A DNA stretch of 64,000 nucleotides, taken from positions 32,508,836-32,572,835 of the forward strand of contig OY829538.1 of assembly GCA_963691705.1 (NCBI GenBank). Direction: 5' to 3'. The notes below the pieces were generated by a model. That model was not told where the DNA came from. It did not search any database and was given only the letters and a program-made list of their open reading frames with translations. Source of the DNA: Viola odorata. Taxonomy: Eukaryota > Streptophyta > Magnoliopsida > Malpighiales > Violaceae. Shown piece after piece: positions 31,767 to 42,116 of this stretch (position 1 is the first letter of the stretch; every line of letters begins with the position of its first letter). Position numbers and translations under genes: made by a program.

Positions 31767-33031
31767 TGGCAACACAAAAAGGAAAAGTGATGACAACACC
31801 TAAAGAAGGCAACAGAAAAACAAAGGCATCCTATGCCATGAATATACCTACTACTCAAAACAGATTTGAACCACTCAAATCCAGTTCATCCAAAACTATC
31901 CATTCACAACTTGTATCACCAAACACTTTCCTATTACCACAACCCCAAGAAAGATTTGCTCCAAACTACCTCCAAGCACTACAGGTCCAACCTCTAAAAT
32001 CGACAGCTACTATTACCAGTAAACCTGCTTTTACACTTCTTGGAACCCTTCCTACCAAACTTTCACAAACAAAAGGCCAAGGCCCAATAACTAAACCTTT
32101 TGTCAAAAGTATTAGCTATATTGAGCTAGAACACGGAAATGAACTTAAAACCATTATATCTAACATATTTCCAAAAGACTTTCTATTCATCCCAGACTCC
32201 CTAGAAAAAAATAGAATATTCTACGAGTTCATTCTTGTAGATACAGATTTGGTCAAAATAGTTCATATTGACGACCCAAAATATCCTGGAAAATACTCTT
32301 ATTCCAAATGCAAAATCTTAAAAGTATTAACCTTATCTGATTGGAACATGAACCCCTATACTGAAAAAACCTTTTCTTATCCCTTTCAGCCAATAGGATT
32401 CAACTATCATGACTATCAAAAAGCATGGCAGCATGCCTTCTTATATTCAAATTATCACCACTCCTGGTTCTTCCATTTTCATAATGATATACCAAGAAAA
32501 TTCCCTCATTGGTTTTACCAATGGTGGAAATATTTCGGAGCATCAGAACTTGCCTATCCCCCAATAGTCAGCGTAGGTTTCGAAACTTTTCAAAAAAATT
32601 ATCAGTCTCAAATCATACCAAAATTAATGTCATTCACTCTCATGTTCAAAATACCCTGGATAATCTACTGGGATTTTGACATTGTTGACCGTAATGCTGC
32701 AGAACCACCCATACTGACAAAAAGATGGGAAGTAAAATGGTGGAAAAGTTTTCCACAAGAATAGGCATGTAAAAACACGGTATTACATAAACTAGCAGAA
32801 ACTACAATTACCATGCCCACTCCTCTATCACCATCTCTATTCCTTTCATCCAAACATCAGTTACAAGCCAACCTGGCAAGTGCTTCGCCAAAAGATGAAT
32901 ACAAGAAAAAACTTAAAGAAATACTTTCTCAATTGGATGCAGATGAAGTAGCATCATCAGCAACTCCACAAAATTCTGATCCAGATTATGATCCAGATAA
33001 GATAGCAGAATTATATCCAGATCTAAAATAA
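31766..33031 (+). pseudogene. Pararetrovirus second ORF, unknown function
   Basis: Starts at the ATG overlapping the RT stop and runs 332 codons to TAG at 32762, then continues in the same frame for 88 codons to 33031. The N-terminal 110 residues are Ser/Thr/Pro/Gln rich. The middle is rich in aromatics (HHSWFFHFHNDIP, HWFYQWWKYFG, WIIYWDFDIVD). The end is acidic with a helix (DEYKKKLKEILSQLDADE). The aromatic centre recalls viral translational or movement proteins only loosely; I do not recognise the family. Confidence 0.6.
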
Positions 33032-33550
33032 AAGAAAAAACCAATGTATCTCTAGAGATAAAAAAAACAAAAAACAAATTGGAAGCGATGAAAAAAACCT
33101 ACAGACGACAACAATCAAGCATCTCAGCACAAAGACATATTATCCAGAGAAGACAGAAATTTAAAAAATCATACAGATGGCATGACACATGGAAGACCCT
33201 AAGCTTATCAGAGAAGATAAAAACACACCTCATCAAAATCAAGCTTTATCACCAACGACGAAAACAAGACACATGGAAAAACATGCATCAATCGGCCAAA
33301 TCTTGCATACACCTCAGCAATCAAGAATAAAGAAGAAGCACAGCTGCAACGCAACATCAGAAAAGGACAAACTTTGAAAAATGTAAAATCTGTAAAATTC
33401 TATCTTTAGATTTTCTAAAATTAGTACTAAACTCTTCTTATAAATAGAAGAGTTTTCCTTCAGTTGAAGGGTAAGAAAATATCACTTGTACTAAAATCTC
33501 TCAACGCAATAAAGCATAAAAGTCTCTCTTCGTAAGTTCCCTCTTTCAAC
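33032..33550 (+). promoter_or_regulatory. Pararetrovirus intergenic region with promoter
   Basis: Non-coding, A-rich. TATAAATA at 33439-33446 is followed about 60 bases later by AATAAA (33508-33513) and then by the ATG at 33551. A TATA box followed at short distance by a poly(A) signal is typical of the pregenomic RNA start and end in plant pararetroviruses. I found no clear initiator-tRNA primer site. Confidence 0.65.
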
Positions 33551-34158
33551 ATGTCTTTCAATTTCAAACAATTATCTATCTATTTTTCTCAACTAAACAC
33601 TAATAAAGTTTCTGATTTGTATGAATTAAGAACTAAACTAGCTTCTAAATGTGATGATATTGAAAAATCCTATGTTGAAAATCTTTATAATGAAATAATG
33701 GGCGAAAGTATAGTTCCAATCTCTAATACTGAAACCCCATTATGGAATGACGATTTGATAAAAATTGAACTCTTCAGAAATATGATAGAAGCCACAAATA
33801 AAACTATCCAAACTATTATAGATACTATTAACCACTATGAAGAAGCTGTTGAGAGTAAGAAAAAGAAACAGAAAACGGAAAAGTTAAAAGGAATTGTTAC
33901 TCATCCTTATACCCCTTATCCTAATCCTAGAACCATGAATCCTAATCCGACCACTCTTGCTCTAACCTCTCATGATCTACCTCCAAACCTGATCTTTCCC
34001 ATGCGAGCTGGCTCTAATCGCCAAATGATAGAAGAAACCAATAAAATAATAAATGCACCTATCTCTCCTCTTGAACATGTTCATGAACATCTAAACTCAT
34101 CCTCCTCAACTCTGTCAACTCCATCTTCCACTTACGCCGCCCACTTGTTCGATTTATT
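33551..34158 (+). pseudogene. Pararetrovirus ORF after the promoter (N-terminal part)
   Basis: Begins MSFNFKQLSIYFS and runs about 202 codons before the fragment ends at about 34158; the open frame then continues by chance into duplicated retrotransposon DNA to 34240. It has a helical N-terminus (VSDLYELRTKLASKCDDIEK), a Lys-rich patch and a Pro/Thr-rich part. Its position just behind the leader suggests the first viral ORF. No domain recognised. Confidence 0.6.
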
Positions 34159-35528
34159 GGTAGCTCAGACGCCGGACTCACGGAAGAAGTTGCCACCACA
34201 TCCGGAATGCAGTGAGAAATCGGAGAATCAGGAGCGTTAGCTGGCAAAGGAGAATCTGCCACCAACGGTAGGAAGGACTATCGTTGGCACTTCAGCGATT
34301 TTCACGGTTTGAGAAGTGTCTGCCACAGAAGAAATGTTAAGCATCGCAGCGGCTACTGTAGTGGCGTTATCATAAAAAAAAACCCCGGTAGCCCGCTCGT
34401 TTATCTCTATCCTCAATTTTTTCGTTAAAGCGAGGTAGCATGGCAGAGGTCTGGTTTGATATCCATATCCTCGCTATCGCTGTCACCGCTGCTGTCGCTC
34501 TCAATTATTCTACTTGCAGGCCGATTTAGATTTATTCCCCCGCGTCGTAGCGGTACCCAGTTATCAATAAAATGAGAAGCTCGGGCAGAGACTCCGCGCC
34601 CTCGTCCTCCGCGGGCCAGTGTCTTAATCCGTCCCCTCTTAGGCGGAACAACCTGATGGCTAGAGCACCCAGTAGGAGGAGAAGCCGGTATAGTCTAGAG
34701 AGGCACCACGTTCAAAGGAGCGTTAGCCCCTCCAGAGGGCAGACCGTCAGCGTCTTTTGTTAAAGGAACGCGTCAGAATAATGAATAAGTCAAGAGAAAA
34801 GTATGAAAAAAGGTGAACTCACCCATAATGCACTCTTTGAGAAGCCTGTACGAGGCAAATTCTCGGATACGGAAAGACGTATTTATATCTAGCAAGGCGT
34901 TAGCCTGCTCTAGCTCAGTCCTGGACAGCACCGCTGGATTCGCCCGAAGGGAGCCTATAAGCTCTTGATTAAAATTTATGCGCCATAAACGGGACAGTAG
35001 CTCGAGGATAAAGAAACTGCTCTTCCAGTCAGCAACCGCCCCCTCAAAGCCATGAAATCACCGCCAGAACGACTGCACGAACGCGTCATCCCATCGCGGA
35101 GTGATATCGATTAAACAATCATGGCATGTCATGCTAATGAATTTGCGAAATAAATTGAGAGATGGGGTAAAAATGTTCTTCAATTCGCAAGTGCGAAGAA
35201 AGGCATAAACCCCACACCAGGAAGAAGGGGTTATCTGGGCAGGATTAAGCTTATACTCCCGCAGCAGCGTTAGTATTGAATCGTGAACTGGGAAACGAAA
35301 TCCATAAAGAAACATTTTAAAATAAACTAGCCTATAGTATCCCCACGCTGGATCGTGAAGTCGCATGGTATCTTCAGGAATTAAAGGCTCACATCCAGGG
35401 GGAAAGGTAATACCATGCTTCTCTAATTCGGCCTTTAAAACCATCTCGCACGTGAAAATACTGGGTGTTCGTGCGATCTCTAGATCCATCGGTGTCCAGA
35501 AAACCCGACTAGGCCTACTTCTAACCAT
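34159..35528 (-). pseudogene. Duplicated antisense gene c, truncated
   Basis: Contains the domain exon (35058-35528), which here keeps Trp where the first copy has TAG (24443) and keeps the T run that the first copy lost near 24077. The intron and the next exon follow, but the coiled-coil end is missing because the duplication starts inside the gene at 34159. It has its own lesions, for example a TGA near 35056. Each copy preserves bases the other lost. Confidence 0.78.
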
Positions 35529-36030
35529 AATAAACTAGTGAACAGAAGATCTGAGAGGATAAAGTGGTACCTTGAAAGGAAAGATTCACAGGCGAGCCGG
35601 CGGAGGGCGGCGGATGAGCAAGAAGTTCTTCTAGAAGAAATAAAGAGAAGACAAGAGAGAAAATTCGAAACAAGGGCAAAAAGGGTTGGAAAGAGAAAAT
35701 GGTCCCTTCTTAAAGGGCCAAAGGCCACCGCATTAATTGAACTGCCAATTGAGCCAAGACGCGTGTAAAGGAAGTCAGCCACGTGGAGTTACATTAAAGG
35801 ATTTAAAAATAAAACAAGCAGTTATTCGCCACAACTTCCCAAGTAGCGGTTAATTTTGACCAAGTCAAATGGTCATGGAGCGGTTGCCGCGACAAGGCTA
35901 ACTTTTCACGTTAGCTATCAACATAATTAAAAGGCTGACGAAAAGGTAGCAGCAAAAGAAGGAAAACAGGAGATATCACTTTATTCATCAGAAGCCATAC
36001 GGCATCCACAACGCGCCTAACGACTAGGCC
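35529..36030. other. Non-coding, duplicate of 24629-25128
   Basis: Collinear copy of the spacer between antisense gene c and ORF b. Nothing further seen. Confidence 0.5.
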
Positions 36031-36453
36031 CTAATCTTCATCAGGTCAGTACATATCATAATAATAAACTTCATCATCATCCAAGAGTGGTAACCCCCCG
36101 TGGACAGGAGGGAAAGGCTCATCCATTCTCTTCTCCTGGTCTAGCCTTGACGAGCCTGACTTCTCCTCAATGGCTGATGCCGTCGTTTCAACACCGACAC
36201 CGCCAGAAAGAACCCTCTTCGGTGAACGGTTGCAAGGAAAAAATCGCTTGTTGCTCTTTCAAGCAAAGGGGGTGGGAGAGTCAAAGGACGTGTCAGACGC
36301 CTCGAAAGTCTTCTTCCTCAGCCTTTTGCGGCCCTTCCGGCGGACTGGCAGCCTCCATGGGGGCGACGGAGGAGGATGATCTGAATCCAGTGAAGTTGGA
36401 GGAGTCGGCAGGGAGTCACGCGCCGCAGTATCAAGGAAATAGGAATCTGCCAT
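36031..36453 (-). pseudogene. Duplicated antisense ORF b
   Basis: Starts MADSYFLDTAARDS (Ala at residue 2, as in G). Near 36259 the frame stops, but the conserved acidic end (YYYDMYWPDED, stop at 36031) is still readable in the expected position. The basic cluster RRKGRKRLRKK is retained. Confidence 0.6.
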
Positions 36454-36967
36454 TGATTCACAAACAATTGAAGTAGAGAAGTAGGAAGAAGAACATGAGT
36501 AGGGAAAAGGAAAGAAACTTCTTTAAATAAGCCGCAGTGAAGAGATACTCTGATCTCTTCGCGTGCCCCTGGTAAGCAATTAATGCGCCCAAAAAAGAGC
36601 AACCATAATTGCAGAATCCGATCCGGCATAGGCACGCCTGCTCGAAAAATGCACCAATCAAAAGGCACCAAAAAACCGCCCAACCACCTACCACTGGAAA
36701 GACGGCGCAGAGAACGGTTGAGCAAAGCATTTATGGCTGATTTCCAGAATACGACCACTACAACACTACATCCCAAGAAAGTCTCATTTTTGGTTGGGCT
36801 TATAGCAGCCGCTCCCACTCCCAACTGGCACAACAAGCAGTAAGACATGGAAAATGGAAGATGGCGAAATAAACTAAAACAATATTTTATTCATTCATGG
36901 CCTTAGTGGCCTAAGCACCTAGGCGCGTACACAGAAAAGATAAAAACAAATGGACGATGGTCAGCAG
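36454..36967. other. Non-coding, duplicate of 25550-26057
   Basis: Collinear spacer with small differences. No gene seen. Confidence 0.5.
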
Positions 36968-37351
36968 TCAGGCATGAGACCCAGCATCGTCGTCCTCCAA
37001 TAGAGTAGGGATCTCTCTCAAGGCATAAGTCACGAAGGTCAGCTTAGAGGAAGAAATCCTCATGCCCTTCAAGCAGCACCCCAGTAGGTCCTTCCTCTGC
37101 CGTAGCGTGGCGATCACCACCTCGATGCGGGAGACAGCAGCAGCCAACTTCGACACATTCTCTAGAGGGTTAAAATCCTCCAGAGAAACCGCACCCACCC
37201 TAGACTGCAGAGGAGTCATCATCCCCTAGAGCTCCAGAATATACTCGGAGATCTTGGTCAGCATGTTCTCCAGAAAGCTGACGTCGCCATCATTAAGATT
37301 CCTCAGAGTATGAGATTTGGAGATCAAGAAGTTCTTAGTAAGGTTGTCTAT
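36968..37351 (-). pseudogene. Duplicated antisense ORF a, start lost
   Basis: Same protein as 26058-26441, but the ATG is ATA (37349-37351) and CAG has become TAG in the LELQGMM motif (near 37229). The downstream part (VSKLAAAVSRIEVVIATLR, LEDDDAGSHA) is intact. Confidence 0.8.
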
Positions 37352-37562
37352 GATAAAGGTGCTGAGAGAAGTGTAAAAAGATGTGAAAAATTAATGCGAT
37401 GGAAGATCAATTTATAGGTCCAAAGAAGTAACTGATTGAGAAGAAGAGTCCCTTGGAAAATAAACCACCCCGTTATCTCAAAGACCGTCAAGCACGATAT
37501 TGAGGCCGGAGATGGGGCGTAAGCCGTTGGTGAACACTCGGGCTCATTTTCAGTTTGGCTTA

Positions 37563-38143
37563 TGATAACAATAGGCCTAACGCCTAGGGCATTTTCATCT
37601 TTACACCCCATGATAGGGACAGAACGCTGTTAGGCCTACCGGGTGGAGAACCTCGAGGTTGTCGCCCTTTATCGAGCGATCAGCGCTGGGATGGTCGACA
37701 TCAACGGGGGGGTCCCACAAGGTCACTTTGTCATGACCAGGCGTTATCCCGTCCTAGGCTGACCTCGCCGTTCCTTGAGGAAGGTAGGCGTTACCTTGCC
37801 TAGGTAACACCTACCCCCATATATATATATCTAACGCAACGATAGCACACCGTTGACGGGGAATGTCAACCACCTGACAGGCCCGTTATCGCCCTTTATG
37901 GCCGAGCTCCTAGAAAACACCCCACTTTTCGCCTATAAATACCCCCATAATCAAGGAAGGAGGTAAGCCTAAGATTGCTAGGAAAAGCTCTGCTACTTTG
38001 ACTACTCATACTAACTTAAGGCTCAGAGTGTTTACGCCGGGACCCCCTCTCGGCGCCCTACAGGTACACCGGACAACCGCGGGTGTGGAATCTAAGGAGC
38101 CACTCTCCCCTTCTACCATTCGCCAATAGTCAGAATCTTATCA
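37563..38143 (+). repeat. Duplicated B 3' LTR (581 bp)
   Basis: TGATAACA to CTTATCA, followed by CCGCC and the same C sequence as after 27229. TATA at 37934-37941. It is not an independent insertion, because both flanks match the first copy. Confidence 0.93.
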
Positions 38144-39111
38144 CCGCCTGTAAGAGCTTAACCACCTCTTTCTCAATCGCGTATGTTTTCTCTTTCGAAA
38201 AACCCCGGCGCTTTTGTTGTACCGGTCTGGCCTTCGGATTGACATTCAACCGGTGTTTCTCCACTTCCCTGTGGATACCGGGTATATCCGACGGGACCTA
38301 GACAAACTCCCATGCGCACTTGTTACGCAGTCGCACTAACTACTCCTTCTCCTCCTGGTTGAATTTCTCACTCACCAAGAAATTACCAGTTTCTACCCCC
38401 TCTACTGGAACTAAAACTATCTATTCCAACGGCTAGGTGCATCTCTCATCCTGTTGCTCAAAGGGATCAGTCGCAACGCAGACATACCGGTCACAATGAC
38501 CATCTGTCATGGTGAGGTAGCACTCTACCGCTACTTTTTGATCGCCTCTGACCGTGACGACCCCTTTGCACGACGGATATTTCAGCTTTAAGTGTCGTTG
38601 TGAGATGATGCCTCCACAGGTGTTCAAACATAGGCGCCCAAGGATGATATTGTATGGTAGGTTTAGGTCGACTACCATGAACATCTGCTGCTCCGACCTC
38701 TTGGAACTATCTTCCCGGAAGAATACCGGTAGGAAGGTTATCCCCGCTTTCGGAATAGGCACTCCGTCTACTCCAATATGATGGGTTTCTGGCATGGTAC
38801 CAGCTCTGACCGGGCCTCTGCATCAACTCATAGGCTCTGAGCGATAGTAGATTGACGGCGCTACTGTTATCTACTAGGGTTCTCCTCACCCCGTGATCTC
38901 TAATATAGGCCGTTAACACAAGGGTATAATTCTTGGGATACACTACCCCTTACGTATCCGCTTCCAAGAATGATATTGTCATTCAGTCTAAGGGCCCAAA
39001 ATTGACATCTCTCGTTAATGGCTCCACGCGCTTGTGCTTCTCTCTGGCAAGGGGCTCTTCAAGGCATTGAGTGCGTCCTGCTATCAGGCTAATCATCAGG
39101 CATACATCCTG
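38144..39111 (-). pseudogene. Duplicated element C piece: protease and RT N-terminus
   Basis: Copy of 27230-28158. The protease text is better kept here: RRTLVDNSSAVNLLSLRAYELM, GVDGVPIPKAG, LPYNIILGRLCLN, CDRYVCVATDPFEQQDE. The first C segment left of E ends with CATCCTG, giving the E TSD TCCTG (39107-39111). Confidence 0.83.
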
Positions 39112-39810
39112 TGATACGATCTTGGTTCCCGTTTGGAGCCTTTGCACGGATCTAGTCCTTTTTGGGAGATTGGATTGACGATTGGATGGAGTTAATGAAG
39201 AGGATAACATCGTAAGGAGATTGCGGAATAGGTGCAGCGGATAAATAGATGAAGATGAAGGTGTATTGATGAAAAATAATAAACAAACTTGCATATACGG
39301 TAAACCCTTCTAGGGGCAATTCCTAGACAACCTTACCACAAGCATACAAGGATCTCTAATCCAAGAGGAGAAGAGGATAAAGGTTTCAAGAACCCTAGTT
39401 AACTAACCTAAATTAGGTGGTCTTATGATGGCAATCATATTCAAAATCAAAGACAAGTCTAAAATGAACCTATTGTTCACTATTTATACTACTAGCTTAT
39501 TACATGGGGAAAACTCCTAAATACCCTTAGGACATAAGGTCTTCATGCTTGGGCTGGAGCAGCATGGGCTGAATGTTGGAAACGCTTGGGCGCGGGCACA
39601 CAGCTTGGCCTAGACGAACGGCTTGGTCTAGATGCACATCTTGACCTAGGCGGAAAGCTTGGCCTAGACACACATCTTGGCCTAGACGGATGACTTGGCC
39701 TAGACGCACAACTTGGCCTAGACAACAGGCTCGGCCTAGATGGAAGGCTTGTATCACAAGGCTGGGCACAGGCGCAAGGATAGCGAGGCCTAGATGTCGT
39801 GCTCGTATCA
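39112..39810 (-). repeat. 3' LTR of E (699 bp)
   Basis: TGATACGA/TCGTATCA termini; minisatellite at 39604-39747. Confidence 0.92.
39604..39747. repeat. 18-bp minisatellite, eight units (E 3' LTR)
   Basis: Same CTTGGCCTAGAC core as 28651-28794, with units 2-4 in a different variant order. Confidence 0.9.
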
Positions 39811-40287
39811 TCCCAACCACCTTTAAGGAGATTCGTCCTCGAATCTATATGCTCAATACCGTGCAAGGCTAAGCGGGCCAAGGAATGCTCTCGGCTAGTG
39901 GCCACACACGAAACCCTCAAAGTATAGCTCTCGGAGAATATAGGCCTAGGTGGAGGCCTTTCTCGGGCAAGGCATGTAGGCGCAGGCGGGAAAAACCCAA
40001 GAACAACCAAGGATCGGCCAAGACGGAGAAGGGACGAAATACGGATCAAGTGTGGGCTCAAAAGTAGTAGACGAGTAGGCGTGGGCACTACGGATGGCCA
40101 AACGGTCAAAATACTCAGGACCAAGAAGGAAAGGATCCACCAAGTTATGTGTAGGCACCTTCAGGATGATGGAAAACTCACTACCAAATGACCGAAAGGT
40201 GCGCTGTCGTGCTAGACCAAGGACGGCCTTCTCGTAGCTGCATGAAGGGGCCTCACTATCCTCTCTCACACTCCTAACGCTCCCAAA

Positions 40288-41367
40288 CTAAACAACAATA
40301 TCACCCGAAGAGACCTTAAGGAGCTCCTCCGTAATGGGGACCAAGCACTCCACAACAGGAGGCGAACCGGATGGAAGCTCCTCATCCTCCAGAAGCGGTG
40401 GTGGCTCGGAAGAATCAACACTAGAAGGCACCACGCTCTCTATAGCTAGGGCATACGTCACATAAGTGGCCTCTACCGGTACAAGTGGTACAATAGACGT
40501 CTCTCGCTCGTGTGGGAGGGGCAGGAGGGCAACTAGGAGAAGGAGGGGGCGGTGTCTCAACTCGTCGGAATGAGGAGTCGATTACCTCCAATCTACGACG
40601 CAACTTGGCCAAGATATCTAAAAGGTTCTCCAAGTGATCATACGAACCCATGGACGCATGATGTGGTACTCGGGCTCGAGGGAAGAAGTCTCATGCACAT
40701 AGGAGCCTAGAGGCGGCCGGCGGACACGGTGGGAAGATGGCTCCGTGTGGTAAGGTGGGGCATGGCGCGAAGGCACACTAGTGGCCGGCGGGACAAAGAG
40801 GCGTTGAGGGGATCTCCGGTCTGAGATATTGCTAGAGGTGCCACGGCTAGATGAGCCCTGAGGAGGTCTACAGTCATGGCGTGATGATGGCACCTCGTGA
40901 TGAGATGGGGCGCGGCGAGAAGGTGCACTAGAGGAATACCCAAAGGCTGGCCGAGAAGGCTCACAGACATAAGTATACGACGAGGGGCCATGACCAAGGC
41001 TTGGATAGGAGGCGGAACCTAGGCCATAGCTTGACGGGTAATGGCTCTCACTACACGACTCATCATGCTCATATGTTAACCGCGAAGAGGGTGTGGCACA
41101 AGAGCGGTTGTCTAGGCCATCTATGTCATAAGACCAAGACCCATGCGACACCTTATTCCCTTCGGCGTAACTCCCATCATAATAAGGACCTTGTGACACC
41201 TCATGGCCCTCGGGATAAGCATCCTCTTAGTAATACCCGTCATCATCCCTAGCAACCGAGGGGTAGGGGACACTATCCAAACAAGGGCTTTCCTCCCAAG
41301 CTACAGTACTAGCACAACATGAATCATCATCCCAAGAGGACCCATCATCTTCACAACAAGATAACAT
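40288..41367 (-). pseudogene. Duplicated E gag-like gene
   Basis: Copy of 29335-30426. A TAA near 41227 (TAT in copy 1) stops it early; frameshifts near 40650 and 40430 and a small deletion in the acidic part follow. The zinc knuckle CTTCTGRGHLCDVC is still readable. Confidence 0.8.
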
Positions 41368-41414
41368 AGAAAATTACCTACAAAAGAAAACAAAATGCAA
41401 GTGCTATAATAAAC

Positions 41415-41419
41415 ATTAG
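41415..41419. repeat. Left TSD of element D (ATTAG)
   Basis: ATTAG before the D LTR; the same bases follow at 48868-48872. Confidence 0.93.
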
Positions 41420-41784
41420 TGATACGATCCTGGTTCCTTAGGATGCGTAGCACCAAATTTGATCACTGTTCAAAGACGGATTTCCCTGCGGAATAATAGA
41501 ACTCACTTACACAATTTAAGCCTGCTGAACGCTAAGCAACAGCCAACCTAAATCCGAACAAGAGAGGGTCCTTGTCGAATCCACTACGCATATATCCCTT
41601 GTGGATATCAACCTAGGGCAGACAACAAGTAGGATGCAATTCTAGAATTTACTTGTATACGACTCAAGTATTGCAGACTCAAGAAGAACAAGGTTCAACC
41701 ACTTGAACAAGGGGCGCAGATTTGAAAGAGTTAGTCTCAATTTATCAAAATAACAACCAAAGAAATAAGGAGGCCAAGCGGCTC

Positions 41785-41792
41785 CTTATATA
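41785..41792 (-). promoter_or_regulatory. TATA box of the D LTR
   Basis: Minus-strand CTATATAAGGAGCC; the same sequence lies near 48338 in the 5' LTR, which is the active promoter copy. Confidence 0.7.
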
Positions 41793-41932
41793 GTATCTTA
41801 CAAGCATAACCCTAATTCCAAAATAGGAATATTAAATAAGGTAAAACACTTAACTAATTAATTAAATTGTCTAATTAATTAATTAAGCTAAAATAAATAA
41901 AAGTCACATGCGTGCCAGCTCCTGGACAAGCG

Positions 41933-42116
41933 AAACGGACAGGCACCGTTTCCTCCACAGCAGACAGAAGCAGCGAAACGGGCAGGGGTCGTTTCAACGA
42001 AGAGTAAGCAGGCGCGAAACGGGCACATCAATCGGCAACGGGTAAAGCAAACGGATAAGTGTCGTTTGAGTGAAACGGTCAAGTGCCGATTGAGAGCAAA
42101 CGGTCAAGTGCCGTTT
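41933..42116. repeat. Array of AAACGG...CCGTTT imperfect palindromes in the D LTR
   Basis: Five 19-bp units with AAACGG, a 7-base middle and CCGTTT or a close variant: 41933-41951, 41976-41994, 42049-42067, 42073-42091 and 42098-42116. The 5' LTR has four. It sits upstream of the TATA box in the U3 region. Confidence 0.85.

Larger units (their letters stand above)
30509..34158 (+). mobile_element. Endogenous pararetrovirus fragment (caulimovirid type)
   Basis: Plus-strand, AT-rich block unlike its neighbours in base composition. Order: RT and RNase H (truncated at the left), a second ORF, an intergenic region with TATA box and AATAAA, then the start of another long ORF cut at 34158. No integrase and no LTR, as expected for a caulimovirid. 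The order RT-RNase H, ORF2, promoter, next ORF suggests a piece spanning the junction of two genome units, or circular DNA. A second ORF behind RT recalls florendoviruses, but that assignment is inference. It lies precisely between the two copies of the 7.26-kb duplication. Confidence 0.85.
34159..41419. repeat. Second copy of a 7.26-kb direct duplication
   Basis: Collinear with 23249-30508 over its whole length: gene c part, ORF b, ORF a, B LTR, TSD CCGCC, C piece and E 3' half. The final bases are found after element D at 48873-48902. Differences are mostly single bases, plus small indels such as about 14 bp missing near 34264. The LTR pair differs at about 28 of 578 bases by my count. Confidence 0.93.

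Noticed and set aside
33079..33330. Basic 83-codon ORF in the viral intergenic region
   Set aside because: Lys/Arg/Gln-rich because the region is A-rich; no start context or homologue recognised. Treated as non-coding.
37563..38143. Independent solo LTR of the B family
   Set aside because: Both flanks, including CCGCC and C sequence, match the first copy, so it is part of the block duplication.
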